From the NCBI RefSeq assembly GCF_003258315.1, contig NZ_CP030032.1, forward strand, positions 1,278,001-1,342,000: DNA of 64,000 nt, read 5' to 3'. The notes below the pieces were generated by a model that was given only the letters and a program-made list of their open reading frames with translations, was not told where the DNA came from and made no database searches. Within the stretch, counting starts at the first letter, position 1; every line of letters starts with the position of its first letter. Shown here in pieces: positions 25,558 through 33,419 of this stretch. The translations under genes were made by a program, and so were the position numbers. The DNA comes from Bradymonas sediminis (lineage in GTDB: Bacteria; Myxococcota_A; Bradymonadia; Bradymonadales; Bradymonadaceae).

Positions 25558-25800
25558 TCTGCGATAGGCCGCGTCGAGGGTTCAGATGCGCTGCGGGCGC
25601 TCTGCGAATGCAAGATGTGGGGGCGAAGGCCCGCTGCACGCGGCCTGAGAATGCCTGCAGTGGGGGGCGACCCCCATTGCAGGCATTGCTTTGATGGCTG
25701 CCGTAGGGGGCGACCCTCGTTGCAGGCGTTGCCGGATAGGGCGCAGTGAGGGTTGGGTGTGATGGCAGTTTTAAACCGTCTTAGGGGGCGCGGCTTTCCT
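25546..25800 (+). repeat. R2 repeat, copy c
   Basis: Landmarks CTGCGATAGGCCGC, CGAGGGTTCAGA and GGCCTGAGAATGCCTGC, the palindrome at 25650-25687, then GCTTTGATGGCTG, CGACCCTCGTTGCAGGCGTT, GCCGGATAGGGCGCAGTGAG and GGTTGGGTGTGATGGCAG. The last ~100 nt, up to the aldo/keto reductase stop, also match the stretch after copy d (28260-28390). The 365-bp gap between genes holds only this repeat. Confidence 0.85.
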
Positions 25801-25860
25801 ATAGAATCTTAGATTTAGGGTCGCGCGTGGCGTAAATGCACCGAACTGAGACGTCTCCGC

Positions 25861-26699
25861 CTAATCTCCCAACCCATCCACCACCTCAAAATCCTCCGCA
25901 CTCAACACCACCTCACCCGCCCCCATATTCTGCTCCAAATGCGCCGTGCTCGACGTTTCCGGGATTGGTAGCATCATTGGTGAGCGTTTGAGGAGCCAGG
26001 CCAGGGCGAGCTGGGTAGGCGTGGCGTCGTGGCGTTGGGCGATGTCGAGGAGGGGGGGGTGTCGGCGAGCGTGTCGATGCCCAGGGGAGCCCAGGGGATG
26101 AAGCCTATGGCGTTTTCGGTGCAATGGTCGATGACGGCTTCGTGGTCGCGGTGGAAGAGGTTGTATTTGTTTTGGACCGTGACGACGTCGACGATTTTTC
26201 GGGCGCGCTTTAACTCGTCGAGGTCGATGTTCGACACGCCGATGTAGCGGATTTTTCCGGCCTCTTGCATCTTTTTGAGGGCGCCCAGGGAGTCTTCCAG
26301 GGGCACGTCGTCGTCGATGGCGTGGAGCTGGTAGAGGTCGATGCGCTCGACCTCGAGGCGGCGAAGGGAGTTGTGCAGGGCGATTTCGAGGTGCTCGGGG
26401 CGCCCGTCTGTGCGCCAGTCGCCGGGGCCGGCGCGCACCAGGCCGCCCTTGGTGGCGATATGGATGTTTTTATAGGGCTTAAGCGCCTCACAGATGAGAT
26501 ATTCGCTGACTTCGGGTCCATACGCATCCGCCGTATCCAGAAGATCAACGCCCAGCTCAACCGCTCGCCGCAGCAGGTCCCTGGCGTCGCTTCGCTTTGG
26601 TGGCCAGCCCCAGATGCCGTCTCCGGTGATCCGCATGGCGCCAAATCCGAGGCGTTGGACGGGCATATCACCACCAATATTGAACGTGTCGTGTTTCAT
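25861..26699 (-). pseudogene. Aldo/keto reductase, frameshifted in a C8 run
   Basis: The first ~210 residues (from ATG 26697-26699) form the AKR barrel: RLGFGAMRITG, LLDTADAYGPE with catalytic Asp/Tyr, IATKGGL with Lys, and LYQLHAID with His. The frame is lost at a homopolymer (eight G on the plus strand, 26052-26059). The remaining ~65 residues (LLDIAQRHDATPTQLALAWL ... EDFEVVDGLGD) continue in another reading frame to TAG at 25861. A one-base change in the run would restore a protein of about 279 aa, the usual AKR length. This is a sequencing error, slipped-strand variation or a recent mutation. If functional, it is a NADPH-dependent carbonyl reductase of unknown substrate. Confidence 0.8.
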
Positions 26700-26883
26700 A
26701 AAGACCTCTTCGGGGCTGCTCTTTGGGCATGATGAGTTAAGGGGCGGAGCCTCCGGTAAAAGCTAGTGCGAGTGGGTGGGAGGTCAACCGAGACGGGGTT
26801 CGCATCGCTGGTATTCTAAACGCGCGAGTCGCCTCAAGGTGGCTAATAAATGCTCACCTTGAGGCGGGCTGCGAACCCACTCG

Positions 26884-27051
26884 CCAATCGTACTCACCAC
26901 CCCGCGCCTGAAAGGTCTCAAGGTCAAAGCTGACCTGCGAGAACGCTTTGTGAATACCCACCTCTAAAATCGGGCGGCTATAGGTGTGGGCGCCCATCGT
27001 ATTGTCGAAGAAGCGCCCGGCCCGCTCGCCCATCGCGTAGGAGCCGGTCAT
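26884..27051 (-). pseudogene. Truncated duplicate of the viperin 3' end
   Basis: 56 codons (MTGSYAMGERAGRFFDNTMG ... LETFQARGGEYDW) align gap-free with the last 56 codons of the viperin gene (28445-28612). The downstream flank (GGCTAATAAATGCTCACC, then TTGAGGCGGGCTGC) is also shared with 28388-28441. No start or radical-SAM core remains. Upstream of the break the DNA switches abruptly to repeat R1. Confidence 0.92.
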
Positions 27052-27070
27052 TCCTTCACCCCGGTCACAA

Positions 27071-27357
27071 CCCCCACCCAAGCCACCACCCCCGCCGAAG
27101 GCTTCGTCCGCCAACGCTGGCGCGATTGGCGCCCTGCGCCCACGGCTACCAGTTCGGTTCCGCCCCTGCGGGGCTTGCCGCGCGTGGGCCATGCCCGGGT
27201 GACGCGCGTTGGAGTACGATGTCGTGCGGCCGATTGGGCCCATAACAAGATATCTTCTCGAATCGGCGAACGCGTTGCGGACCACCAGCCCCAACGGGGC
27301 GCGACAGAATCGGTAGCCGGGGTCGTAGCGCTTTTTGCGTAGGCCTCGGCGGCGGTC
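27071..27357 (+). repeat. R1 repeat, copy a (~280 bp)
   Basis: Starts CCCCCACCCAAGCCACCACC and ends GCGTAGGCCTCGGCGGCGGT. It contains two GC hairpins (GCCCC-TGC-GGGGC and GCCCC-AAC-GGGGC), and between them TTGGAGTACGATGTCGTGCG and GATATCTTCTCGAATCGGCG. Copies: 27531-27833 and 32691-32962. Copies a and c are closest. Long open frames on both strands are by-products of high GC. Confidence 0.85.
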
Positions 27358-27530
27358 GATGACATGGCGGCGGTCGATGACTCGACGGCGGTCGATGACA
27401 TGGCGGCGGTCGATGACTCGACGGTCGATGACTCGACGGTCGATAATATGGCGGCGGTCGATGACACGACGGCGGTCGATGACGCGGCGGCGATGGATGA
27501 TACCACGTCGCTCGATGACACCACCCCCAC
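27340..27530 (+). repeat. 18-bp minisatellite (GCGGTCGATGAC core), block 1
   Basis: About ten tandem units of ATGGCGGCGGTCGATGAC and TCGACGGCGGTCGATGAC, some shortened to 15 bp, between R1 copies a and b. Units degenerate towards the right (GCGGCGATGGATGAT). There are no unique spacers, so it is not a CRISPR array. Confidence 0.9.
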
Positions 27531-27833
27531 CCAAGCCACCACCCCCACCCAAGCCACCACCCCCGCCGAAGGCTACGTCCGCCAACGCTGGCGCGATTGG
27601 CGCCCTGCGCCCAGGGCTACCAGTTCTGTCACGCCCCTGCGGGGCTTGCCGCGCGTGGATCGTGCATGGTCGACGAGCTTTGCGTGGCGCAATCGTGTGG
27701 CGCATACGACCCATCACCGAGCGCGTTCTCGAATCGGCGAACGCGTTGCGGACCACCAGCCCCAAAGGGGCGCGACAGAATCGATAGCCGGGGTCGTAGC
27801 GTTTTTTGCGTAGGCCTCGGCGGCGGTCGATGA
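27531..27833 (+). repeat. R1 repeat, copy b
   Basis: Same boundaries as copy a but diverged in the middle (GTGGATCGTGCATGGTCGAC replaces GTGGGCCATGCCCGG). Followed at once by minisatellite block 2. Confidence 0.85.
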
Positions 27834-27949
27834 TGTGACGGCGGTCGATGACGCGATGGCGGTCGATGATGCGATGGCGGTCGATGATGTGACGGCGGTC
27901 GATGACATGGCGGTGGTCGATGACATGGCGGTGGTCGATGACTCGGCGG
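27834..27949 (+). repeat. 18-bp minisatellite, block 2
   Basis: About six units of GTGACGGCGGTCGATGAC, GCGATGGCGGTCGATGAT and ATGGCGGTGGTCGATGAC. Same core as block 1. Confidence 0.88.
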
Positions 27950-28048
27950 CTCTCCGGTAGCTACGAAAACTGCTTCGTGCAGTGGATCCCCTCAAACGTA
28001 CATCCGTTCATCCACAACAATCACTGGTACTACGCCGCGTATCCGTGA
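27950..28048 (+). pseudogene. 3' tail of an unidentified gene
   Basis: An open stretch reads LSGSYENCFVQWIPSNVHPF, then IHNNHWYYAAYP and TGA 28046-28048. The composition is protein-like (Trp/Tyr/His-rich) and unlike the adjoining repeats. A shorter relative (LPGSYDDY) follows R1 copy c at 32958, so R1 seems linked to this gene end. The parent gene is not in the window, and I do not recognise it. Confidence 0.5.
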
Positions 28049-28049
28049 T

Positions 28050-28345
28050 TTGCGGCGCTGTTTCATACCTGCGATAGACCGCACCGAGGGTTCAGACGCG
28101 GCGCGGGCGCTCGGTGAACGCGGTCGCTAGGAGGGAAACCCCGGTACAAGGGGCCTGAGAATGCCTGCAGTGGGGGTCGACCCCCATTGCAGGCATTGCT
28201 TTGATGGGTGCGGCGGGGGTTGACCCTCGTTGCAGACGTTGCCGGATAGGGCGCAGTGAGGGTTGGGTGTGATGGCAGCTTGCCGACGCCTTAGAAGGGC
28301 GCGGCTTCCGTATAGGGACTCAGGTTTTGGGCCGCGCGCTGCGCC
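28050..28345 (+). repeat. R2 repeat, copy d
   Basis: Best-preserved copy with copy e: GCGCTGTTTCATACCTGCGA, GGCGCGGGCGCTCGGTGAAC, CTAGGAGGGAAACCCCGG, then the palindrome 28160-28197. It is followed at 28374-28392 by a short match to the end of the aldo/keto reductase gene (encoding MDGLGG and a stop on the minus strand), then directly by the viperin 3' flank. Confidence 0.88.
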
Positions 28346-28441
28346 AATGTGCTGAGACGTCTCCGCTCAGCCTCCCAGTCCATCCATAAGATGGCTAATG
28401 AATGCTCACCTTGAGGCGGGCTGCTAACCCGAATAACTCAC

Positions 28442-29374
28442 TCACCAATCGTACTCACCACCCCGCGCCTTAAAGGTCTCAAGGTCAAAGCTGACCTGCG
28501 AGAACGCCTCGCGAATACCCACCTCTAAAATCGGGCGGCTATAGGTGTGCGCGCCCATCGTATTGTCGAAGAAGCGCCCGGCCGGGTCGACCATCGCGTA
28601 GGAGCCGGTCATCGCCTCGTTCGACTCGGAGACGACGACAATGCCGGCGTCCGCCAGGCCTCGGTGACGCGCGACGAACGCATCGAACTCAGCGCGGGTG
28701 ATCTCCAATTCTTCGACATACCCGTCGTTTTGCCCGTCGATGGGCAGCACCTGGAAGAGCTTCCAGCGCTCGGGGGCCATCTGGGCGATGAGTTCGCTCA
28801 TGTCCTCGTCGACGTTGAGCCGATTTACGACGGTGTTCATCTTCAGCCGAATGCCGTGGTGTCGGGCGAGGTCGGCGGTGGCGCGGTACTTGGCTGCGCT
28901 CTGGGTCTTTCCCTTCTGGGCGCGGCCGATGGCCAGGTGTGTGCCGTCATCGGCGCTGTCGATGCTGATGACCAGCCAGTCGAGCTTGCCGCCGAAAGCG
29001 TCGAATGCGGCGGCGTCGAGCCTCGACCCGTTGCTCACCACCATCGTGGTCATGCCGGCGTCTTTGGCCGTCGCCACCAACTCCGCCAACCAGGGGACCA
29101 GCGTGGGCTCGCCGCCGGCGAAGGTGATCTTCTCGAAGCCGGCGGCCGCGATCTGGCGCACGACCTCGAGTTGCTGCGCTTTGGGCAGCATGCCGCGGCC
29201 CAGATATTCGGCGCTGTCCTCGAAGCGGGCGTAGCAGAATTTGCAGCTGTAGTTGCAGGCTTTGTTGAGGTGGTAGTTGATTGATGGGGGCATGGTGGTC
29301 GCTTTCGTGGATGCCTTCTCCAGTGGGGTGATTTGAGCGTCAGAGTTGATCGGTCCGCGTACGTTATTTTTCAT
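28442..29374 (-). CDS. Prokaryotic viperin (antiviral radical SAM enzyme)
   Basis: 310 aa. The radical-SAM cluster motif CX3CX2C lies in SINYHLNKACNYSCKFCY (C40, C44, C47), followed by FAGGEPTL, the SAM-binding GGEP. MNTVVNRLNVDEDM and WKLFQVLPIDGQN match viperin core motifs, and the tail FFDNTMGAHTYSRPILEVG, then FDLETFKARGGEYDW, corresponds to the conserved C-terminus of animal and bacterial viperins. Viperins convert CTP, GTP or UTP to 3'-deoxy-3',4'-didehydro nucleotides that terminate phage transcripts. ATG 29372-29374 has GAGATAGAG upstream; a start at MPPSINYH (29293) would drop a non-conserved 27-residue extension. No nucleotide kinase, a common partner, is adjacent. It is transcribed divergently from the sigma-like gene. 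Confidence 0.9.
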   Translation of the reverse strand: MKNNVRGPINSDAQITPLEKASTKATTMPPSINYHLNKACNYSCKFCYARFEDSAEYLGRGMLPKAQQLEVVRQIAAAGFEKITFAGGEPTLVPWLAELVATAKDAGMTTMVVSNGSRLDAAAFDAFGGKLDWLVISIDSADDGTHLAIGRAQKGKTQSAAKYRATADLARHHGIRLKMNTVVNRLNVDEDMSELIAQMAPERWKLFQVLPIDGQNDGYVEELEITRAEFDAFVARHRGLADAGIVVVSESNEAMTGSYAMVDPAGRFFDNTMGAHTYSRPILEVGIREAFSQVSFDLETFKARGGEYDW

Positions 29375-29645
29375 CTCTATCTCTCTGGTTGTGGGCGTGG
29401 GTGAATCCCTGCCCGTTCATAGAGTTCCACGGAGATGAAGGCGTTTTGTGACAAAGTTTTTTAAATAATTTTTTTGCCGGGGGTTTTTCATAGGCTTTTA
29501 GGCCGGTGGGGTGTCGGCGATTCACTGTCCCGTCTCTGCCAACCGCAAGTCGTTCGCCTACGACGGGTGTGTTTTTAGTTTGTTAACTCGGTTCAATCAT
29601 ATAAGCTAAGGGCCATTCGTATGTTTTTTAGGAGGGAGGACGGAT

Positions 29646-30656
29646 ATGACTGAACCCGAGATATTAGAGATAGGCGACGAACCGGTTGAGCCGGTCGAGT
29701 CGAGCCCGCTTTCGACCTTTGAGCGATTTCTCCTCTCCGCCACGATTTGGCCGACCGTACTCTTTATGGGGTGGTTTATCTGCGCGTTCTTTTGGGACGC
29801 GGATGAGTGGTTCGACTCGGTGGCGGGGGTCGCGGTGTTTATGGTCTGCATCTCTGCGGGGAAGCGCCTGCGGCGTTTTCTGGTACGTGGGAGGCTTCGC
29901 GCTGGAATTTTTATTGGAGCCTTCGGTGCCTGGCCCGGACTCACGATTGGGGTCGGTGCGGCCGTAGTGGCGCTTACGCTCGCCGTGGGGCTGTCGCTTG
30001 ATGACGATGCGCGTCGAGAAATCGGCGAGATTCTAGCGTCGGCGCAGATTGAGTCGGAAGAGGCTGGAGTTGCGGAGGGGGCTGAGTTTGCGCAGGTATC
30101 AGGGCAGTCTGGAGAGCTACCAGTTTGGCGACATTCGAGCGAACACGAGTTATTTACATCATGTGTTGAGGAGCTTCATCAGAGTCAAAATGCTCGCTCT
30201 ATGCGTAACGAAGCGGTTGATATTTTGAAGGTATCACTGGGATCAGAATTAGCTGAGGAGGCGGTGCAAGACGTGATAATTGCAGTGTGTATTGAAGCCA
30301 GCAAAGGCGAAATGCGTGAATTGCGTTCGTATTTTTTTAGATCGATCCGAAACGCGCGATCTGACCTGAGAAAGCATATGAGCCGCTGGGACTATTGCCA
30401 AATGGAGGAGAAATACTTGCCTCCAAGTACGCCAAATTTCGAAGCACGTGACACGCTACGTTTTGTCCAAAAAGATATGTGTCGTTTAGATAGTCGACAG
30501 GCATATATCATCCGAGAACGCGTCAATGGCGTTCGGTTCTCGACCATCGCGAAGGAACTGAATATTACGGGGGCCAATGCTCGCCAGATACACAAACGAA
30601 GTGTTGATGGGCTGCGAGAAAGGGTTAACGCACGCAACAAACGGTACCCGTATTGA
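29646..30656 (+). CDS. Membrane-anchored ECF-sigma-like protein
   Basis: 336 aa, with a strong ribosome-binding site (AGGAGGGAGGA). The N-terminal ~115 residues hold two or three transmembrane segments: FLLSATIWPTVLFMGWFICA (about 26-45), VAGVAVFMVCIS, and a Gly/Ala-rich one at about 85-115. Residues 165-240 look like sigma region 2 (ELFTSCVEELHQSQNARSMR ... AEEAVQDVIIAVCIEA ... LRSYFFRSIRNARSDLRKHM). Residues 275-325 are a sigma region 4-like helix-turn-helix (LDSRQAYIIRERVNGVRFST then IAKELNITGANARQIHKR). A sigma factor tethered by its own N-terminal membrane segments would need release or would act at the membrane; this is unusual, as anti-sigma factors normally supply the anchor. It precedes the DUF4145/SEC-C gene and diverges from viperin. 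Function inferred. Confidence 0.65.
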   Translation: MTEPEILEIGDEPVEPVESSPLSTFERFLLSATIWPTVLFMGWFICAFFWDADEWFDSVAGVAVFMVCISAGKRLRRFLVRGRLRAGIFIGAFGAWPGLTIGVGAAVVALTLAVGLSLDDDARREIGEILASAQIESEEAGVAEGAEFAQVSGQSGELPVWRHSSEHELFTSCVEELHQSQNARSMRNEAVDILKVSLGSELAEEAVQDVIIAVCIEASKGEMRELRSYFFRSIRNARSDLRKHMSRWDYCQMEEKYLPPSTPNFEARDTLRFVQKDMCRLDSRQAYIIRERVNGVRFSTIAKELNITGANARQIHKRSVDGLRERVNARNKRYPY

Positions 30657-30788
30657 AGCAATCTTAAAGTTTTTTAAAAAAACTATGTCACAAATCTCTC
30701 ACTCATCCGTGGAACTCATTGAAGGCAGCAGGATGGCTTGCCGCCCTGGCCAATTTGGCGTGAACCCACTGATGATAGAGGATATGTG

Positions 30789-32654
30789 ATGAGCAAAGCT
30801 AGTAAACAGCAGAAGACCCCGTCGCGCCCCCGCTCCGAGTGTGCGTGTTTTATCGAGTCCGTTCTTCCAGAACTCGGCGACTTATATCATGTGGCGGAGA
30901 CATCGCTGCACGAGATTCCGGCGCATACGCTGATATCGCTACGATCTTGCTGCATGCTATTTGCGCAGGAGTACCTTCGTCGACACAATCATTCGGTCGA
31001 TTATTCCGGTAATCTTAATGATATTCTCGAGAGCTATGAGTTTATCGAATCGTCGAGTGAGGATTTGCGAAAGAAGCTTCATGAGTTGCGACAGATTGCC
31101 AACCGCGCCGCACATCCGGAGCAACACAATGCCCCAACAGCCGATGAATTGGCACGCCATGCGACACGCTGGCTCAAAGTATTTTATCAAATTGTTATAA
31201 AATGCCTGGCAGATAACACGAAGGGCATTCCTGAGTTCAAGCTTCCCGATGCCGATAGTTCCAATCGTCTTTGCGGAGATGCGGTGCTTCGCGACGATGC
31301 GGAGGCGCAATATCGGCTCGGGCTTCGCGCCAAGATGTCGGCGGTTGCGCGCATCAAAAAGCGAAAAGACGAGGCTGGGGAAGGTGCGATGACAGAGGTT
31401 CCAGAAACAAGCGGTGAATACGAAGAAGCGTACTTTTGGTTCCAAAAAGCGGCACGCGACGGTCGTTCGCCCGCGGCGCTCTATCAGATGGCGCTCTTGA
31501 ACATCGATGGAATTATCGAGGGTGGGAGTCCCGAGCAGGGAATCGATTTTATGTACGAGGCTGCGCGATTGGGGGACGCAGCTTCGAGCGCAAGGTTGGG
31601 TTTATTTGCGTTGAATGAGTTAATTTTCGACTCCCAGGGAACGCGCGTCGGCGACTTTGAAGACCGCGAGCGGATGATCGATTGGCTGGAGTATGCGGCG
31701 AGCGACGGAAATCCCGAGGCATTGAATGGCCTGGTGGCGATCTATCAATCCGGGAGACTCGCTCCTAAAAACCTTAAACGCGCGCTCACGTATGCTCGGT
31801 CGGCGGCGGACGCAGGATTCCCCTTGGCGAAGTTCAATTTAGTGCTCCTATACCAGAGTGGGATCGGCGAGGAACGTAGCCCGGGAGAGGTCGTTTCGCT
31901 GCTTAAGGATGCCGCTGAAGGTGGTGTATTGCGCGCCTATGCGCACCTCTGTCACGTATATCGGAACGGGGACGGGGCTGAAGTCGATTTTGAAGTTGCG
32001 AAGAGCTACCTCGAAAAGGGGTGTCAACACGGAGACCCTCACGCCATGGTCATTGCGGTCAATGACTCGATTCATCGTCCGGCCGATGAGCGGGAGGCTT
32101 GCAGCGAACTAATGGGACTTCTGCAGGCGATTGATCACCTGGGGAATAGCCCAGACATTCGTGAATTCGCCCTGACATTGCTGCCGCACAGCGTCGGGCA
32201 CGCTCAACGACGCGTCGCAAATTTACTGGATGAAATGGTATCGCAGCAGCCTTTGAGCGGCGCTGTTGATGAGAATGAATTTCAAGTTTTGATTTGGCTA
32301 TTGGCCAGCGCTGCAGCAGAGCCTCGCCAGGGGGATGAGTTAGACACACAAGGAATGGCTGTGAGTCGCTCCACTGACATTCGCCCTGTTATCGATGCGT
32401 CGCGCGATATCTTCCATACTGATGTATCGCCCTACGAGTTTCGTCAGGCGTGCAAAGCCCTAAAGCCGCTCGTGCCGCAATTCAGCAAATGGGAGGCGCT
32501 CGAGCGTAAAAAGGAGGCGCAGAGAACGGCTGGGAAGATGCAAGCCAAGTTTACGCGACGACTGCGACGAACCAGCGTAAAGGTTGGACGCAACGACTCC
32601 TGCCCGTGTGCCAGCGGGAGGAAATATAAGCGGTGCTGTGGGGTGCCGAGCTAG
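30789..32654 (+). CDS. DUF4145 - Sel1 repeat - SEC-C motif protein
   Basis: 621 aa from ATG 30789 (GAGG 10 nt upstream). The N-terminal DUF4145-like helical domain (about 15-135) includes ALISLRSCC-type helices and LHELRQIANRAAHP. Residues 200-440 contain Sel1/TPR-like repeats (EEAYFWFQKAARDGRSPAAL, GIDFMYEAARLGDAASSARL, ALTYARSAADAGFPLAKFNL). The C-terminus is a zinc-binding SEC-C motif, GRNDSCPCASGRKYKRCC (about 599-617). DUF4145 is frequent in restriction and other defence loci, and SEC-C often mediates nucleic-acid or ribosome-related contacts, so a scaffold role is plausible. It lies 130 bp after the sigma-like gene on the same strand, probably co-expressed. No enzymatic motif is visible. 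Confidence 0.75.
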   Translation: MSKASKQQKTPSRPRSECACFIESVLPELGDLYHVAETSLHEIPAHTLISLRSCCMLFAQEYLRRHNHSVDYSGNLNDILESYEFIESSSEDLRKKLHELRQIANRAAHPEQHNAPTADELARHATRWLKVFYQIVIKCLADNTKGIPEFKLPDADSSNRLCGDAVLRDDAEAQYRLGLRAKMSAVARIKKRKDEAGEGAMTEVPETSGEYEEAYFWFQKAARDGRSPAALYQMALLNIDGIIEGGSPEQGIDFMYEAARLGDAASSARLGLFALNELIFDSQGTRVGDFEDRERMIDWLEYAASDGNPEALNGLVAIYQSGRLAPKNLKRALTYARSAADAGFPLAKFNLVLLYQSGIGEERSPGEVVSLLKDAAEGGVLRAYAHLCHVYRNGDGAEVDFEVAKSYLEKGCQHGDPHAMVIAVNDSIHRPADEREACSELMGLLQAIDHLGNSPDIREFALTLLPHSVGHAQRRVANLLDEMVSQQPLSGAVDENEFQVLIWLLASAAAEPRQGDELDTQGMAVSRSTDIRPVIDASRDIFHTDVSPYEFRQACKALKPLVPQFSKWEALERKKEAQRTAGKMQAKFTRRLRRTSVKVGRNDSCPCASGRKYKRCCGVPS

Positions 32655-32690
32655 GTCCTTGCGTTCAGCACCTCGATGCGGTCGAGTGAG

Positions 32691-32962
32691 AACCCCCGCC
32701 GAAGGCTACGTCCGCCAACGCTGGCGCGATTGGCGCCCCCTGCCCACGGCTACCAGTTCTGTCCCGCCCCTGCGGGGCTTGCCGCGCGTGGGCCATGCCC
32801 GGGTGACGCGCGTTGGAGTACGATGTCGTGCGGCCGATTGGGCCCATAGCAAGATATCTTCTCGAATCGGCGAACGCGTTGCGGATCACCAGCCCCATAG
32901 GGGCGCGACAGAATCGGTAGCCGGGGTCGTAGCGTTTTTTGCGTAGGCCTCGGCGGCGGTCT
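32691..32962 (+). repeat. R1 repeat, copy c
   Basis: Very close to copy a, including TGGAGTACGATGTCGTGCGG and GATATCTTCTCGAATCGGCG, but without minisatellite units. It ends CGGCGGTCTCCCCGGCAGCT, passing into a fragment related to the gene tail at 27950 and then into R2 copy e. Confidence 0.88.
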
Positions 32963-32977
32963 CCCCGGCAGCTACGA

Positions 32978-33215
32978 TGACTACCGCGCTGTTTTATACC
33001 TGCGATAGACCGCGCCGAGGGTTCAGACGCGGCGCGGGCGTTCGGGGAACGCGGTTGCTAGGAGGGAAGCCCCGGTGCAAGGGGCCTGAGAATGCCTGCA
33101 GTGGGGGTCGACCCCCATTGCAGGCATTGCTTTGATGGCTGTCGTAGGGGTCGACCCTCGTTGCAGGCGTTGCCGGATAGGGCGCAGCGAGGGTTGGGTG
33201 TGATGGCAGCCTGGC
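32978..33215 (+). repeat. R2 repeat, copy e
   Basis: Palindrome 33091-33128 is in its best form (arms of 19 nt, SalI-like GTCGAC centre, one G.T pair), with the same left and right flanks as copy d. Together with R1 copy c it fills the 765-bp gap between the SEC-C gene and the channel-like gene. Confidence 0.9.
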
Positions 33216-33419
33216 GCGGCCTCAGAAGGGCGCGGTTTGGGTATCGACGCTCGGGTTTTTTGCTGCGCTTTGTCGAGGCGGATGCGCGCGTAGCTTTCAC
33301 GGCAGTAGGGCGCCCGGCGGTGCTTCGTTCACAGAGTGACGCGCGGGCTTCTGGGGTTTCTATTAAGGCTGCGCGCGAGACGCCTTCAAGAGACATCTTT
33401 TGCTCACCAGGAGACGGCG

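Larger units (their letters stand above)
24003..25697 (+). repeat. Direct repeat, right copy (partner of 6712-8402)
   Basis: It carries, in the same order and orientation as the left copy, the GGDEF tail, the hairpin leader, the 283-aa gene, the terminator and R2 copy c up to the palindrome. Recombination between the two copies would delete about 17.3 kb including all three defence operons. Confidence 0.9.

Noticed and set aside
26854-27765. A 303-aa minus-strand open frame
   Set aside because: It joins a viperin tail, R1 repeats and minisatellites; a GC-driven open frame across a mosaic, not a gene.
27340-27949. Tandem GTCGATGAC units resembling a CRISPR array
   Set aside because: Units are contiguous 18-bp minisatellites with no unique spacers, and no cas genes are present.
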